A stretch of DNA of 64,000 nucleotides from Clostridioides sp. ES-S-0010-02 (GTDB lineage Bacteria; Bacillota; Clostridia; Peptostreptococcales; Peptostreptococcaceae), in NCBI GenBank assembly GCA_020641055.1, contig CP067345.1, positions 2,163,317 through 2,227,316 of the forward strand, read 5' to 3'. Position 1 is the stretch's first letter, and each line of letters begins with the position of its first letter. Shown here one piece after another: positions 53,181-62,275 of this stretch. The translations under genes and the position numbers were made by a program. The notes under the pieces were generated by a model that saw only the letters and a program-made list of their open reading frames with translations, was not told where the DNA came from and ran no database searches.

Positions 53181-53870
53181 ATGAAAGCAAGCTATAAAAG
53201 TATAGCAATAGAAGCAAAAAATATTATTAAAGAATTTAAAGTTGATAATACAACTACTAAAGTTTTAAAAGATATATCTTTACAGGTGATGAAAGGTGAG
53301 TTCGTTTCTATTATGGGACAATCTGGTTCTGGCAAGAGTACTCTTTTATATATTTTAGGTGGGCTAGATACTCCAACAAGTGGAAAGGTATATATGAATG
53401 GAACAGATATATCACATTTCAATGACGATAAGATGAGTATAATACGTCGTAGAAATATAGGGTTTGTATTCCAATTTTATAATTTAATACCTAATTTAAA
53501 TGTTGAAGAAAATATTATGCTACCTCTATTACTAGATGGGAAAAAAATGAATGATTACAAAAATCAATTAAACGATATTTTGGAAATTGTTGGATTATCA
53601 GATAAACGTAAACATATTCCACGTAAGTTGTCAGGTGGTCAACAACAACGTGTTGCAATAGCACGTGCATTAATAGGAAAACCAGAGATTTTATTTGCTG
53701 ATGAACCTACTGGAAACTTAGACAGTAAGACAGGAGCAGAAATAATGCAATTACTCCGTAAAATAAATCAAGAAAGTGGTCAAACAATAATTATGGTGAC
53801 TCATTCACCTGAAGCTGCTGGAAGTAGTAATCGTATTATTACAGTTCTAGATGGTGTAATAGCAGAATAA
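53181..53870 (+). CDS. ABC transporter ATP-binding protein (locus 3)
   Basis: 229 aa: Walker A GQSGSGKST, LSGGQQQR, FADEPTGNLD, VTHSP. It begins 16 bp after the permease stop with ribosome binding site ATGGAGGATAACAC, so it is in an operon with it. Confidence 0.92.
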   Translation: MKASYKSIAIEAKNIIKEFKVDNTTTKVLKDISLQVMKGEFVSIMGQSGSGKSTLLYILGGLDTPTSGKVYMNGTDISHFNDDKMSIIRRRNIGFVFQFYNLIPNLNVEENIMLPLLLDGKKMNDYKNQLNDILEIVGLSDKRKHIPRKLSGGQQQRVAIARALIGKPEILFADEPTGNLDSKTGAEIMQLLRKINQESGQTIIMVTHSPEAAGSSNRIITVLDGVIAE

Positions 53871-54213
53871 TTAATAGATATATTTTGGTAATTTTTATAT
53901 AATAATTTTAAATATTCTTAAAGATTTCAAGTCTTTTTAGATTGTATAATTTTTATATATATGAATTAGAATATGTTAAATGTGTTATAATATTAAGACA
54001 ATGAATAAAAAATTATACTCTATGTAAATTATTTTATTTATTGTTTATTAAACATATTATTAGGGTATTTATTTAAGACAATAAAATATTTAAAAGTCTA
54101 AGTAATAATTGGTAGAAGTTTTGGCAAAATATACAAAAACTAATTGATTATATACGTTATATGGGTATATAATAGATATTGTTTTAATAAAATACTTGAA
54201 AGGGAATGATTTG
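53871..54213. other. Intergenic stretch, nothing beyond weak hairpin
   Basis: A short stem AAAGA...TCTTTTT (about 53930-53938 region) may terminate locus 3. No gene is seen in the remaining AT-rich DNA. Confidence 0.35.
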
Positions 54214-54534
54214 ATGAAAATTACTTTACCAGAAACAGCTATTGATACTTTAAAAAGTATCTTAAAAGACAATCAAGATAAACCTAACAATGTAAGAGTA
54301 TACTTTGCAGGTGTTGGTTGTGGAGGTCCTTCTTTTGGATTAGCTTTAGATGAGAAAAAAGAAGATGACTTAACTTATGAAGTCGGAGAATTACAATTTG
54401 TGATGAGCTCTGATGAATATAGTCAATATGGAGATATAATTATAGAAGATACAGGATTTGGATTTAGAGTAATTCCAGAAAATATGAAAGATCAAGGTGG
54501 AGGAGGATGCTCTGGTTGTTCAGGGTGCCACTAG
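54214..54534 (+). CDS. HesB/IscA-like protein with Cys-rich tail
   Basis: 106 aa from ATG 54214 (AAAGGG 9 bases upstream; a TTG start six codons earlier is the alternative). It has the HesB-like core with GVGCGGPSFGLALDE, the site that holds selenocysteine in some clostridial homologues but is Cys here, and a terminal GGGGCSGCSGCH. It probably binds or delivers iron-sulfur clusters or a metal. It is monocistronic with a strong terminator. Confidence 0.85.
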   Translation: MKITLPETAIDTLKSILKDNQDKPNNVRVYFAGVGCGGPSFGLALDEKKEDDLTYEVGELQFVMSSDEYSQYGDIIIEDTGFGFRVIPENMKDQGGGGCSGCSGCH

Positions 54535-54555
54535 AATTGATTTTTTAGTATATTG

Positions 54556-54610
54556 AGAACTCTCTTTGATAGAAATAATTTTCTATTCTAAGAGAGTTCT
54601 TTTTATTTTT
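54556..54610 (+). terminator. Terminator after the HesB-like gene
   Basis: AGAACTCTCTT (54556-54566) pairs perfectly with AAGAGAGTTCT (54590-54600), followed by TTTTATTTTT. Confidence 0.93.
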
Positions 54611-54673
54611 AAGTAAGATAATGTATAATAAAAAATGTATTTTACTAATTTTTATATGTAAGGAGAATTTATT

Positions 54674-55318
54674 GTGAGAAGAAGACGAAAAAAAGGTGCA
54701 GATGAAAAACTTTTAAGTTATACAGAATATGTCTTAAGAGAAGATATAGACAAGTTAAAGGGCAAATGGAGTATAAAATTTGGAAATGATAATCCAATAC
54801 ATGTTGAATTTGGAACTGGAAAAGGTCAATTTATTACAACCTTGGCCAAGCAAAATCCTGATATAAACTATATTGCTATGGAATTAAAGGAAGAAGTACT
54901 TTTAAAGGCTGTTGAAAAAGCTGATGTTTCTAATTTAAATAATATATTATTTTTATGGGCTGATGTAAGTGATATTCTAAATTATTTTGAATCTAAAGAA
55001 TTATCTAGGATTTATATAAATTTTTGTGACCCATGGCCAAAAAATAGATGGAGTAAAAGAAGACTTACTCATTCTGGATTTTTAGAGATGTATAATAATA
55101 TTTTAGAAGATAATGGAGAAATTCATTTCAAAACAGATAATGAAAAATTATTCGAGTTTAGTTTAAATGAAATTGCTGCAAATAATTGGCTCTTAAAGAA
55201 CATTTCTCTTGATTTAAGCAGTAGTGAGTATAAAAATAATGTTACAACAGAGTATGAGGATAAATTTATGTCACAAGGAATGCGAATATTTAGATGTGAA
55301 GCTAAAAAACGTAACTAG
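54674..55318 (+). CDS. trmB: tRNA (guanine-N7)-methyltransferase TrmB
   Basis: The 214-aa enzyme makes m7G46 in tRNA variable loops. SAM motif VEFGTGKGQFITTLA, motif IYINFCDPWPKNRWSKRRLTH (the TrmB signature) and GEIHFKTDNEKLFEF are present. The start is GTG at 54674 after AAGGAGAATTTATT. Confidence 0.97.
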   Translation: MRRRRKKGADEKLLSYTEYVLREDIDKLKGKWSIKFGNDNPIHVEFGTGKGQFITTLAKQNPDINYIAMELKEEVLLKAVEKADVSNLNNILFLWADVSDILNYFESKELSRIYINFCDPWPKNRWSKRRLTHSGFLEMYNNILEDNGEIHFKTDNEKLFEFSLNEIAANNWLLKNISLDLSSSEYKNNVTTEYEDKFMSQGMRIFRCEAKKRN

Positions 55319-55406
55319 TAATATGTTTATAAGTTTAATAGTAGAAATTTATGCTAATTTATATTAATAAAGTGTACGAAAGTAGGCATATATAACAAGG
55401 AAACAG

Positions 55407-55466
55407 AGCCCTCTCATAGAAATTAATTTACTATGTAAAAAATTTTGTTTTATGTGGGAGGGTGCT
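55407..55466 (+). promoter_or_regulatory. Hairpin that can mask the LRR gene ribosome binding site
   Basis: CCCTC (55409-55413) can pair with GAGGG (55458-55462), which is the Shine-Dalgarno sequence of the next gene. The adjoining CATA/TATG (55415-55418 / 55451-55454) and AGC/GCT (55407-55409 / 55464-55466) extend the stem around an AT-rich loop of about 30 nt. Folding would block initiation. Confidence 0.5.
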
Positions 55467-56198
55467 ATGAATTTAGCTAATTTAATACCATTTCTTATTT
55501 CTGCGACGGCTTTAAATCCAATAAATTCAAACGATAAGATTTTAAGTGAAAACCAACTTAAAGATATTTTTCCTGATGCTAACCTGAGAGCAGTTGTAAA
55601 GCGATATGTAAATCCAGATGAAATGACTATAAGTAATATAAAGGCTTTGGATGGTGAATTTTATGCAACTGGAGAAAATATTTCAAATTTAAAAGGTATA
55701 TCATATCTTGAAAACATAGACAATTTTATTTTTTGGAACAATAACATAAAGGAACTTCCTAGAGAAATACTAGGTCTAAAAGATATGGACTCAATTAATC
55801 TTGCAAATAATTATTTAATTAATGATAATACAGTTAATTCTCTTTCAAATAATGGTGTAGATGTAAATTGTGATTTGAATTTTATTGATACAAAAGATAA
55901 TCAATATAAATTAGATTCTAAATACCATAATATTGACATATCAAAAGGCGAGAGTATTGATTTGAGAAAAATAGTTACAAAGAAAATTGATAGTTATTAC
56001 AAATACTGGGAAGTAACTAATAGCCTTCCGAAAGATTTAAACTTTGTGGTATCTGTAAGTGATAAGAGTATACTTTCATGTAAAGATATGATTATTAAGG
56101 GTAATAATAAAGGGCAAGCAGTAGTGAAAGTTATACTAAATGACAAAGATGATTTAAATACATCTCAAGAAGTTTTAATCACTGTAAATGTAAAATAA
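55467..56198 (+). CDS. Leucine-rich repeat protein with Ig-like C-terminal part
   Basis: 243 aa from ATG 55467 (GGGAGGG five bases upstream). Residues about 30-125 resemble bacterial internalin-type LRRs (NLKGISYLENIDNFIFWNNNI, then ELPREILGLKDMDSINLANN). The C-terminal half (about 145-243) looks like a beta-sandwich with KSILSCKDMIIKGNNKGQAVV, as in bacterial Ig-like domains. The N-terminus is hydrophobic but lacks basic residues, so a signal peptide is uncertain and no anchor is visible. Confidence 0.75.
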   Translation: MNLANLIPFLISATALNPINSNDKILSENQLKDIFPDANLRAVVKRYVNPDEMTISNIKALDGEFYATGENISNLKGISYLENIDNFIFWNNNIKELPREILGLKDMDSINLANNYLINDNTVNSLSNNGVDVNCDLNFIDTKDNQYKLDSKYHNIDISKGESIDLRKIVTKKIDSYYKYWEVTNSLPKDLNFVVSVSDKSILSCKDMIIKGNNKGQAVVKVILNDKDDLNTSQEVLITVNVK

Positions 56199-56267
56199 CA
56201 TAAAATAAAGTGTATATTTATACAACTTATTTAATTATTATATTTTTAATTTTAATATTAAATCAAA

Positions 56268-56325
56268 ACAAAGGTTGCTAGTAACAAGGCACTAATATTA
56301 ATGTTTTGTTACTAGCAACCTTTAG
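56268..56325. terminator. Strong convergent terminator
   Basis: AAAGGTTGCTAGTAACAA (56270-56287) pairs perfectly with its complement at 56306-56323. The 18-bp stem lies between convergent genes. Confidence 0.9.
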
Positions 56326-56344
56326 ATATCTATAAATAGATTAT

Positions 56345-56623
56345 CTAAAAAATCCCATTTCTTTTGTTAGTAGACCATATTCCTATTAAAATTATCAATG
56401 AATATACTATATACAAAACTATTCTTATATACTGAACATCTAGTCCAAAAAACTCAATATTACTTTGTGAGGTATGCAACATCACAAGTACTGCAGATAT
56501 ACCAATAAGCAAAGGATTAATTACTATTTGCTTATCAGTTCTTAAAATCATTATTTTTCCCATCCAAATTATCGATAATATAAAAAATAAAACTTTAAGA
56601 CCAAACTCTAATGTATCTACCAA
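56345..56623 (-). CDS. Small membrane protein, three helices, unknown
   Basis: 92 aa with three hydrophobic helices (about residues 6-22, 35-53 and 64-85) joined by short loops and ending STNKRNGIF. It starts with TTG at 56623; GAAGGGA lies about 11 bases upstream, rather far. I do not recognise a family. Confidence 0.6.
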   Translation of the reverse strand: MVDTLEFGLKVLFFILSIIWMGKIMILRTDKQIVINPLLIGISAVLVMLHTSQSNIEFFGLDVQYIRIVLYIVYSLIILIGIWSTNKRNGIF

Positions 56624-56893
56624 AGCGAAAACATCCCTTCATTTATAATAAATTTTTCAGCTTAATCAAATATAAAACCCTAATATAACTTTTTAAACTT
56701 GTACTAAATCCGTATAAGATAATTTAATTAAGTTCTATAAAACTTTATCTACATTAATATATACTACACTATACTTTGCATTTCTTAAATATAAATTATT
56801 AAAATTAATAAAATTTTGTTCATGAGTGTATAAAGATATATTTCATTATTTAAATGCATATCATTATATATACAGTTTTAGGAGGCGAGGTAT

Positions 56894-57340
56894 ATGGAAT
56901 CTAAATTTTTTAATTGGTACACTCAATCCTTAGGAGGAACTTTTGGTATTATATCATGTATATGTGCTTATTTAAATGGATATATGTTTGTTTATACAAA
57001 TAGTGCTAGCAGTTACTTTGAAAGTATAGGATTTTTAGGAATAATTTCAAGCTATGTATTACTTCCACTTTGTATGCTAACGTTGATTTTTGGAATTATA
57101 CGTTCTTATACTCCAGATACATCTGATAAAAGTATTTTTGATATACCATTTTTTACTTTAAATAAACGATTGATACTTGTTACAGTAGTTTTTGGATTTA
57201 TTGGTGCTAGATTTTATTTTATAATTCCTGCAATTTTAATGACTTTTAACTTATATAGTAGTATTTTAATCACTAAATTAAAAGATATACTATATAAAAA
57301 CAAAGAAAATGATACTAATATGAAAGAAAGCGAAGTCTAA
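56894..57340 (+). CDS. Small membrane protein, four helices, unknown
   Basis: 148 aa with helices at about residues 15-35, 45-68, 90-107 and 108-125 and a polar Lys/Asn/Glu-rich tail. The start is ATG after AGGAGGCGAGGTAT, a strong site. No family recognised. It lies 270 bp before the fatty-acid operon but outside its promoter. Confidence 0.65.
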   Translation: MESKFFNWYTQSLGGTFGIISCICAYLNGYMFVYTNSASSYFESIGFLGIISSYVLLPLCMLTLIFGIIRSYTPDTSDKSIFDIPFFTLNKRLILVTVVFGFIGARFYFIIPAILMTFNLYSSILITKLKDILYKNKENDTNMKESEV

Positions 57341-57564
57341 ATTGCATAATTTTGGTATTTGTCTTAAAAATTCCCGAGGTATTAATTTGTATTTTATTGT
57401 ATTTTGCAAAATATATTGAATTTTATTCATTTTATACTTATAATTTATATTAATAATGGAAAATTAAAACAAAAGAATTTACTGGTTGTTAATTTAAAAT
57501 TAAAATATATCTGAATGTGTTGATTCTATAGTCAGCACTTTTTCTTTTATAAATTTGCTTTTTG

Positions 57565-57592
57565 TGATATAATATTAGCACCAGGTAATAAT
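57565..57592 (+). promoter_or_regulatory. acc operon promoter with FapR-type operator
   Basis: An extended -10 (TGA-TATAAT, TATAAT at 57568-57573) is immediately followed by ATTAGCACCAGGTAATAAT (57574-57592), a near-palindrome close to the FapR site consensus (TTAGTACC-x-GGTACTAA type). FapR represses lipid synthesis genes unless malonyl-CoA is bound, so this position gives end-product control of acetyl-CoA carboxylase. Confidence 0.75.
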
Positions 57593-57608
57593 ACAAGGGG
57601 GTAACAAC

Positions 57609-58061
57609 ATGAACATCAATGAAATTAAGGAATTATTAAAGGTCATAGACTCAACTAACTTAGAATATGTAAAGCTTGAAAGTAGTGATTTTAAATTAGA
57701 AGCATCTAAAAAAACTGAAGTTACAAGCTCACCTGTTTTAAGTGTACAACAAGAATCGGTAGTAGATCTTTCTTTAGAAAAGCCATTTGTAAACGAGGAA
57801 CCTGTAGTATCTAATGAGAATTTATCAATAGTAGTAGCTCCTTTGATGGGGACATTCTATGATTCTCCAAGTCCAGATGCAGAAGGTTTTGTCAAGGTTG
57901 GCGATGTAGTTGAAGAAGGTGACACTTTATGTATATTAGAAGCAATGAAGCTAATGAATGAAATAACAAGTGAAATTAAAGGTGAAATAATTGAAGTATT
58001 AGTTGATAATGAAGAACTAGTAGAATATAATCAACCTTTATTTAAGATAAAACCATTGTAG
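57609..58061 (+). CDS. accB: Acetyl-CoA carboxylase biotin carboxyl carrier protein
   Basis: 150 aa: an N-terminal leader of about 70 residues, a Pro/Val-rich linker and a biotinyl domain with EAMKLMN, biotin lysine K114. The start is ATG after AAGGGGGTAACAAC. It is the first gene of the accB-accC-accD-accA operon, behind the FapR-like operator. Confidence 0.96.
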   Translation: MNINEIKELLKVIDSTNLEYVKLESSDFKLEASKKTEVTSSPVLSVQQESVVDLSLEKPFVNEEPVVSNENLSIVVAPLMGTFYDSPSPDAEGFVKVGDVVEEGDTLCILEAMKLMNEITSEIKGEIIEVLVDNEELVEYNQPLFKIKPL

Positions 58062-58076
58062 TAGGAGGTATTTAAG

Positions 58077-59438
58077 TTGATAAAAAAAATACTAGTTGCA
58101 AATAGAGGTGATATAGCAGTTAGAATCATCAGAACGTGTAAAGAACTAGGTATAAAAACTGTCGCTATCTATTCTGAAATAGATAAAGATTGTTTTCATA
58201 GATATATAGCTGATGAATCTATTTGCATAGGGCCAAACAATATAAGCAAGAGTTATAATAACATAGAAAATATTATATACCTTGCTCTTAAATTAAAATG
58301 TGATGCTATTCATCCAGGTTTTGGCTTTTTATCAGAAAACCCTGAATTTGCAAAACAATGTGAAGAGAATAATATTATTTTTATAGGTCCAACAAGAGAA
58401 CAAATGATTTTGATGGGAGATAAATCTAGAGCGAGAGAAACTATGATGGAATTAAATATCCCTGTTGTTCCTGGTTCAGAGTCTGTTTTAAAAACTAAGG
58501 AAGAAGCTTTAGAAGTTGCAAGAGAAATTGGCTATCCTGTTATGATAAAAGCCTCAAGTGGAGGCGGTGGAAAAGGTATGAGAATCGTTAGAAAGGAAGA
58601 AGAGCTTTTTTCAAATTTTGATATGGCAAGTTCAGAAGCTTTAGCAGCATTTTCTAATAGCGATTTATATATGGAAAAATTCATAGAAAATCCTAGACAT
58701 ATAGAAGTACAAGTATTTGGTGATAAACATTCAAATGCAATACATTTAGGTGATAGAGATTGTTCTATGCAAAGAAGAAATCAAAAAGTAATAGAAGAGT
58801 CTTTAAGTCCATACCTTTCAGATGAAGAAAGAATAAATCTTCATAAAATTGCAGTGGATATAGTAAAAGGTGTAGGTTATATTGGTGCTGGTACTATTGA
58901 ATTTATAGTTGATAAAGATAAAAACTTTTATTTTATAGAGATGAATACAAGAATACAAGTTGAACATCCAGTCACAGAGATGGTAACAAATCTTGACCTT
59001 ATAAAACTTCAAATATCTATAGCTAATGGAGAAGAAATACCTTTTAAACAAGAAGATGTTGTTTTTAGAGGTCATGCTATTGAGTGTAGAATAAATGCTG
59101 AAGATTCATCAAATAATTTTGCTCCATCACCAGGTAAAATAGAGTCATTAAATTTACCTGGAGGTTTTGGCGTTAGATTTGATACTTTTGTATATACAGG
59201 ATATACTATACCACCTTTATATGATTCTATGATAGGTAAATTAATATGTTGGGCTGAGACTAGAGAAGAATGTATAAATAGAATTTATAGAGCTCTAGAT
59301 GAAATTATTGTAGAAGGTATTAATACAAATGTAGAATTCCAAAAGGCACTTGTAACAAGTGAAGAGTTTAGAAAAGATACTCATCATACCAAATTTATAG
59401 AAGATGTCTTTATGAAGAAAGAATTTGCTACATTATAA
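58077..59438 (+). CDS. accC: Acetyl-CoA carboxylase, biotin carboxylase subunit
   Basis: 453 aa: an ATP-grasp enzyme that carboxylates biotin on AccB. The glycine-rich loop is SSGGGGKGMRIV, with HPGFGFLSENPEF, EMNTRIQVEHPVTEM and the C-terminal lobe FAPSPGKI. The start is TTG at 58077 behind AGGAGGTATTTAAG, 15 bp after accB. Confidence 0.97.
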   Translation: MIKKILVANRGDIAVRIIRTCKELGIKTVAIYSEIDKDCFHRYIADESICIGPNNISKSYNNIENIIYLALKLKCDAIHPGFGFLSENPEFAKQCEENNIIFIGPTREQMILMGDKSRARETMMELNIPVVPGSESVLKTKEEALEVAREIGYPVMIKASSGGGGKGMRIVRKEEELFSNFDMASSEALAAFSNSDLYMEKFIENPRHIEVQVFGDKHSNAIHLGDRDCSMQRRNQKVIEESLSPYLSDEERINLHKIAVDIVKGVGYIGAGTIEFIVDKDKNFYFIEMNTRIQVEHPVTEMVTNLDLIKLQISIANGEEIPFKQEDVVFRGHAIECRINAEDSSNNFAPSPGKIESLNLPGGFGVRFDTFVYTGYTIPPLYDSMIGKLICWAETREECINRIYRALDEIIVEGINTNVEFQKALVTSEEFRKDTHHTKFIEDVFMKKEFATL

Positions 59439-59452
59439 GGAGTAAATAGATT

Positions 59453-60307
59453 ATGATAAAAAAATTTTTATCATCAAAAGAATCTAAGTATGTTACGATT
59501 TCTTTAGATGACAACTTTAAAAAGAATAGTGTAGATGATAAATTTTGGACTTATTGCAAAGGATGTAATAGTCATGTATTTAGAAAAGACATAGAAGAAA
59601 ATTCATTTGTATGTCCAAAATGCTCAAGACATTATGGTTTAAGAGTTCGAAATAGAATAAATTTATTGATTGATAAAGGGACTTTTATGGAATTTAATTC
59701 TGATATAGAATTTCAAAATCCATTAAACTTTCCTAAATATAAAGAAAAAGTAGACTCTTATAAGGAAAAAACGAATGAGTCAGAAGCTGTTGTCACAGGT
59801 TATGGAAGATTAAATGGAATTAAAACAGTTATTTGTGTAATGAATCCTGATTTTATGATGGGAAGCATGGGTTCTATTGTTGGAGAAAAAATAACTTACT
59901 CAATAGAATATGCTGCCAAAAACAATTTACCTATAATTATTTGTTCTGCTTCAGGAGGAGCTAGAATGCAAGAAGGTATGGTATCTCTTATGCAAATGGC
60001 AAAGACTTCTCAGGCACTTGCTAAGCTTGAAGAAAAGTCATTACCATATATATCAGTTTTAACTGACCCTACTACTGGAGGCGTAACTGCTAGTTTTGCT
60101 ATGCTTGGAGATATTATAATTTCTGAACCAAATACATTAATCGGTTTTGCAGGACCAAGAGTAATAGAACAAACAATAAATCAAAAACTTCCTGAAGGAT
60201 TTCAAACTTCTGAGTTTTTACTTGAAAAAGGTTTTATTGACATGATAGTAGATAGAAGAAAAATGAAGGAAGTATTGTATCAAATTCTTGCTATGCACAA
60301 GAAATAG
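59453..60307 (+). CDS. accD: Acetyl-CoA carboxyltransferase subunit beta
   Basis: 284 aa: a zinc ribbon with C35-x2-C38 and C54-x2-C57 and the crotonase-like carboxyltransferase core (CSASGGARMQEG, DPTTGGVTASFAMLGD). With AccA it transfers CO2 from biotin to acetyl-CoA. The start is ATG after AAGGAGTAAATAGATT. Confidence 0.97.
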   Translation: MIKKFLSSKESKYVTISLDDNFKKNSVDDKFWTYCKGCNSHVFRKDIEENSFVCPKCSRHYGLRVRNRINLLIDKGTFMEFNSDIEFQNPLNFPKYKEKVDSYKEKTNESEAVVTGYGRLNGIKTVICVMNPDFMMGSMGSIVGEKITYSIEYAAKNNLPIIICSASGGARMQEGMVSLMQMAKTSQALAKLEEKSLPYISVLTDPTTGGVTASFAMLGDIIISEPNTLIGFAGPRVIEQTINQKLPEGFQTSEFLLEKGFIDMIVDRRKMKEVLYQILAMHKK

Positions 60308-60327
60308 GGCATAAAGGAGGAACTGTT

Positions 60328-61272
60328 TTGATTGAAAATAATAATGATAAAATAAAAGTCTTGGAAAATGATATCAAACAATTAATAGCTATTTCTGAGG
60401 CAAATAACATAGATTTAAGTGATAAAATAAATTCCCTTAATGAAAAATTAGCAAAGCTTAGAGAAGATGCCTTTTCACATCTATCACCATATGAAAAGGT
60501 AGTGTTAAGTAGAGATATAAAAAGACCTACAACTTTGGAATACATAGAACATATTTGTTCTAATTTTTTAGAGCTTCATGGAGATAGGCTTTATAAAGAT
60601 GACCCTTCTATAGTTGGAGGAATAGGGCAAATAGGAAAATTCAATGTTACTATAGTTGGTCACCAAAAGGGAAGAGATACTAAAGAAAATATAAAAAGAA
60701 ACTTTGGTATGCCTCATCCAGAAGGATATAGAAAAGCGTTAAGACTTATGAAGCAAGCTGAAAAATTTGACAGACCGATAGTGACATTTATTGATACATC
60801 AGGAGCATTTTGTGGTCTAGAGGCAGAAGAAAGAGGACAAGGAGAAGCTATTGCAAGAAACTTACTTGAAATGAGTAAACTTTCTGTTCCAGTAATTACC
60901 TTTGTAATTGGTGAAGGTGGTAGTGGAGGAGCTTTAGGAATTGGAGTAGGCAATGATGTGTGTATGTTAGAACACTCAGTTTATTCTGTAATTTCACCTG
61001 AAGGTCTTTCGAGTATCTTATTTAAAGATTCATCTAAAGCAAAGGAAGCTTGTGATGTTATGAAACTTACAAGTAATGATTTATATGATTTAAAAATAAT
61101 AGATAAGATTATAAAAGAACCTCTTGGTGGTGCACAAAAAGATGTAGAAGCTGTTTCAAAGGAAATGAAGTCTTATATTTTAGAAAGATTAAATCATTAT
61201 AAAGATATGCCTAAAGAAGAAATAATGTCTCAAAGGTATAATAAATTTAGAAATATTGGAAAATGCTTATAG
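60328..61272 (+). CDS. accA: Acetyl-CoA carboxyltransferase subunit alpha
   Basis: 314 aa: an N-terminal helical pair followed by the crotonase core with GHQKGRDTKENIKRNFGMPH, FIDTSGAFCGLEAEERGQGE and GEGGSGGALGIG. The start is TTG at 60328 behind AAAGGAGGAACTG. It is the last gene of the acc operon. Confidence 0.97.
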   Translation: MIENNNDKIKVLENDIKQLIAISEANNIDLSDKINSLNEKLAKLREDAFSHLSPYEKVVLSRDIKRPTTLEYIEHICSNFLELHGDRLYKDDPSIVGGIGQIGKFNVTIVGHQKGRDTKENIKRNFGMPHPEGYRKALRLMKQAEKFDRPIVTFIDTSGAFCGLEAEERGQGEAIARNLLEMSKLSVPVITFVIGEGGSGGALGIGVGNDVCMLEHSVYSVISPEGLSSILFKDSSKAKEACDVMKLTSNDLYDLKIIDKIIKEPLGGAQKDVEAVSKEMKSYILERLNHYKDMPKEEIMSQRYNKFRNIGKCL

Positions 61273-61346
61273 AATATAAAGAAATTTGTAGATTTTTCAT
61301 TATAAAATGGTTTTAAAAAATAAAGGTTTTCTTAAATCTATTATAG

Positions 61347-61372
61347 AAGTATATTTTTATAAAAGTATACTT
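61347..61372 (+). other. Small inverted repeat after accA
   Basis: AAGTATA (61347-61353) and TATACTT (61366-61372) could form a weak stem without a T-run. Its role is unclear. No other element is seen before spoVS. Confidence 0.3.
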
Positions 61373-61460
61373 TAAATGATGATTGTAATTAGTAAATGGC
61401 AATTGTGATTTAGTACTTTAGGTAATGGATACTTTAACAAATTAACAAGGAGATGTTGAA

Positions 61461-61721
61461 ATGGAAGTACTAAAAGTTTCATCAAAATCTAATCCTAATT
61501 CTGTAGCTGGAGCTTTGGCTGGAGTACTGAGAGAGCGAGGTATTGCAGAAATACAAGCTATAGGAGCTGGAGCTCTAAATCAAGCAATAAAATCAATTGC
61601 AATAGCAAGAGGATTTGTTGCACCTAGTGGAATGGACTTAGTGTGTATTCCCGCATTTACTGATATAGAAATCGAAGGTGATAAGAAAACTGCCATCAAA
61701 CTTATAATTGAACCTAGATAA
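61461..61721 (+). CDS. spoVS: Stage V sporulation protein S
   Basis: The 86-aa Alba-fold protein is required late in spore coat/cortex development. Near-universal blocks are visible: EVLKVSSKSNPNSVAGALAG, the ALNQAIKSIAIARGFVAPSG stretch, and DLVCIPAFTDIEIEG. The start is ATG after AAGGAGATGTTGAA. It indicates an endospore former. Confidence 0.97.
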   Translation: MEVLKVSSKSNPNSVAGALAGVLRERGIAEIQAIGAGALNQAIKSIAIARGFVAPSGMDLVCIPAFTDIEIEGDKKTAIKLIIEPR

Positions 61722-61753
61722 TATATCTTTTTGTTAGAATTTAATCAAGTTTT

Positions 61754-61798
61754 AAAGGTTGACTATGGAAATGATGTCCTGTAGTGAACCTTTTTTAC
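61754..61798 (+). terminator. Terminator after spoVS
   Basis: AAAGGTT (61754-61760) plus ACTA pairs with TAGT plus GAACCTTT over a roughly 15-nt loop, followed by TTTTTT. Confidence 0.75.
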
Positions 61799-61874
61799 TT
61801 CGATATATTTTATTTTATATAAATTTTAATGTATAATCTTAATTAAACAAATAAGTTTGAAGGAGATGTATATT

Positions 61875-62246
61875 ATGAAATTAAAACTATTTTTAGAAGA
61901 GTATGCAGTATGTAGATTAAATAATAACAGTAAAATACCAACATGGATAGATACAGAAAAATTTTACTCTATAACTAAAACTGATGATGAATTGAGCATT
62001 GTATGTTCAAATAACAATATTCCTTCTGATATTAAGTCAGAAAAAGAATGGAGAATACTTAAAATCTTAGGCCCTTTAGATTTTTCACTTATAGGAATTT
62101 TATCTAAGATAAGTGGGTTATTAGCTGATAATAAAATAAGTATATTTGCAATTTCTACATATGATACAGATTATATTTTAATCAAAGAAAAAGATATAAA
62201 AAATGCTTGTAAAATTTTAAACTGTAATGGATATGAGATAGAGTAG
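61875..62246 (+). CDS. ACT-domain protein
   Basis: 123 aa from ATG 61875 (AAGGAGATGTATATT upstream; a TTG start six codons earlier is the alternative). It has two ACT-like beta-alpha-beta units: an N-terminal half with EEYAVCRLNNNSKIPTW and a C-terminal half with PLDFSLIGILSKISGLLADN and ISIFAISTYDTDYIL, as in the CASTOR-like/ACT_7 family. It probably binds an amino acid and may regulate something unlinked. Confidence 0.85.
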   Translation: MKLKLFLEEYAVCRLNNNSKIPTWIDTEKFYSITKTDDELSIVCSNNNIPSDIKSEKEWRILKILGPLDFSLIGILSKISGLLADNKISIFAISTYDTDYILIKEKDIKNACKILNCNGYEIE

Positions 62247-62275
62247 TTGAATACTTAAATGCGAGGTCATAGTTT

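Noticed and set aside
54214-54534. Selenocysteine in the HesB-like protein
   Set aside because: Clostridial relatives can use Sec at the GCGGPS position, but here it is an ordinary Cys codon with no in-frame TGA.
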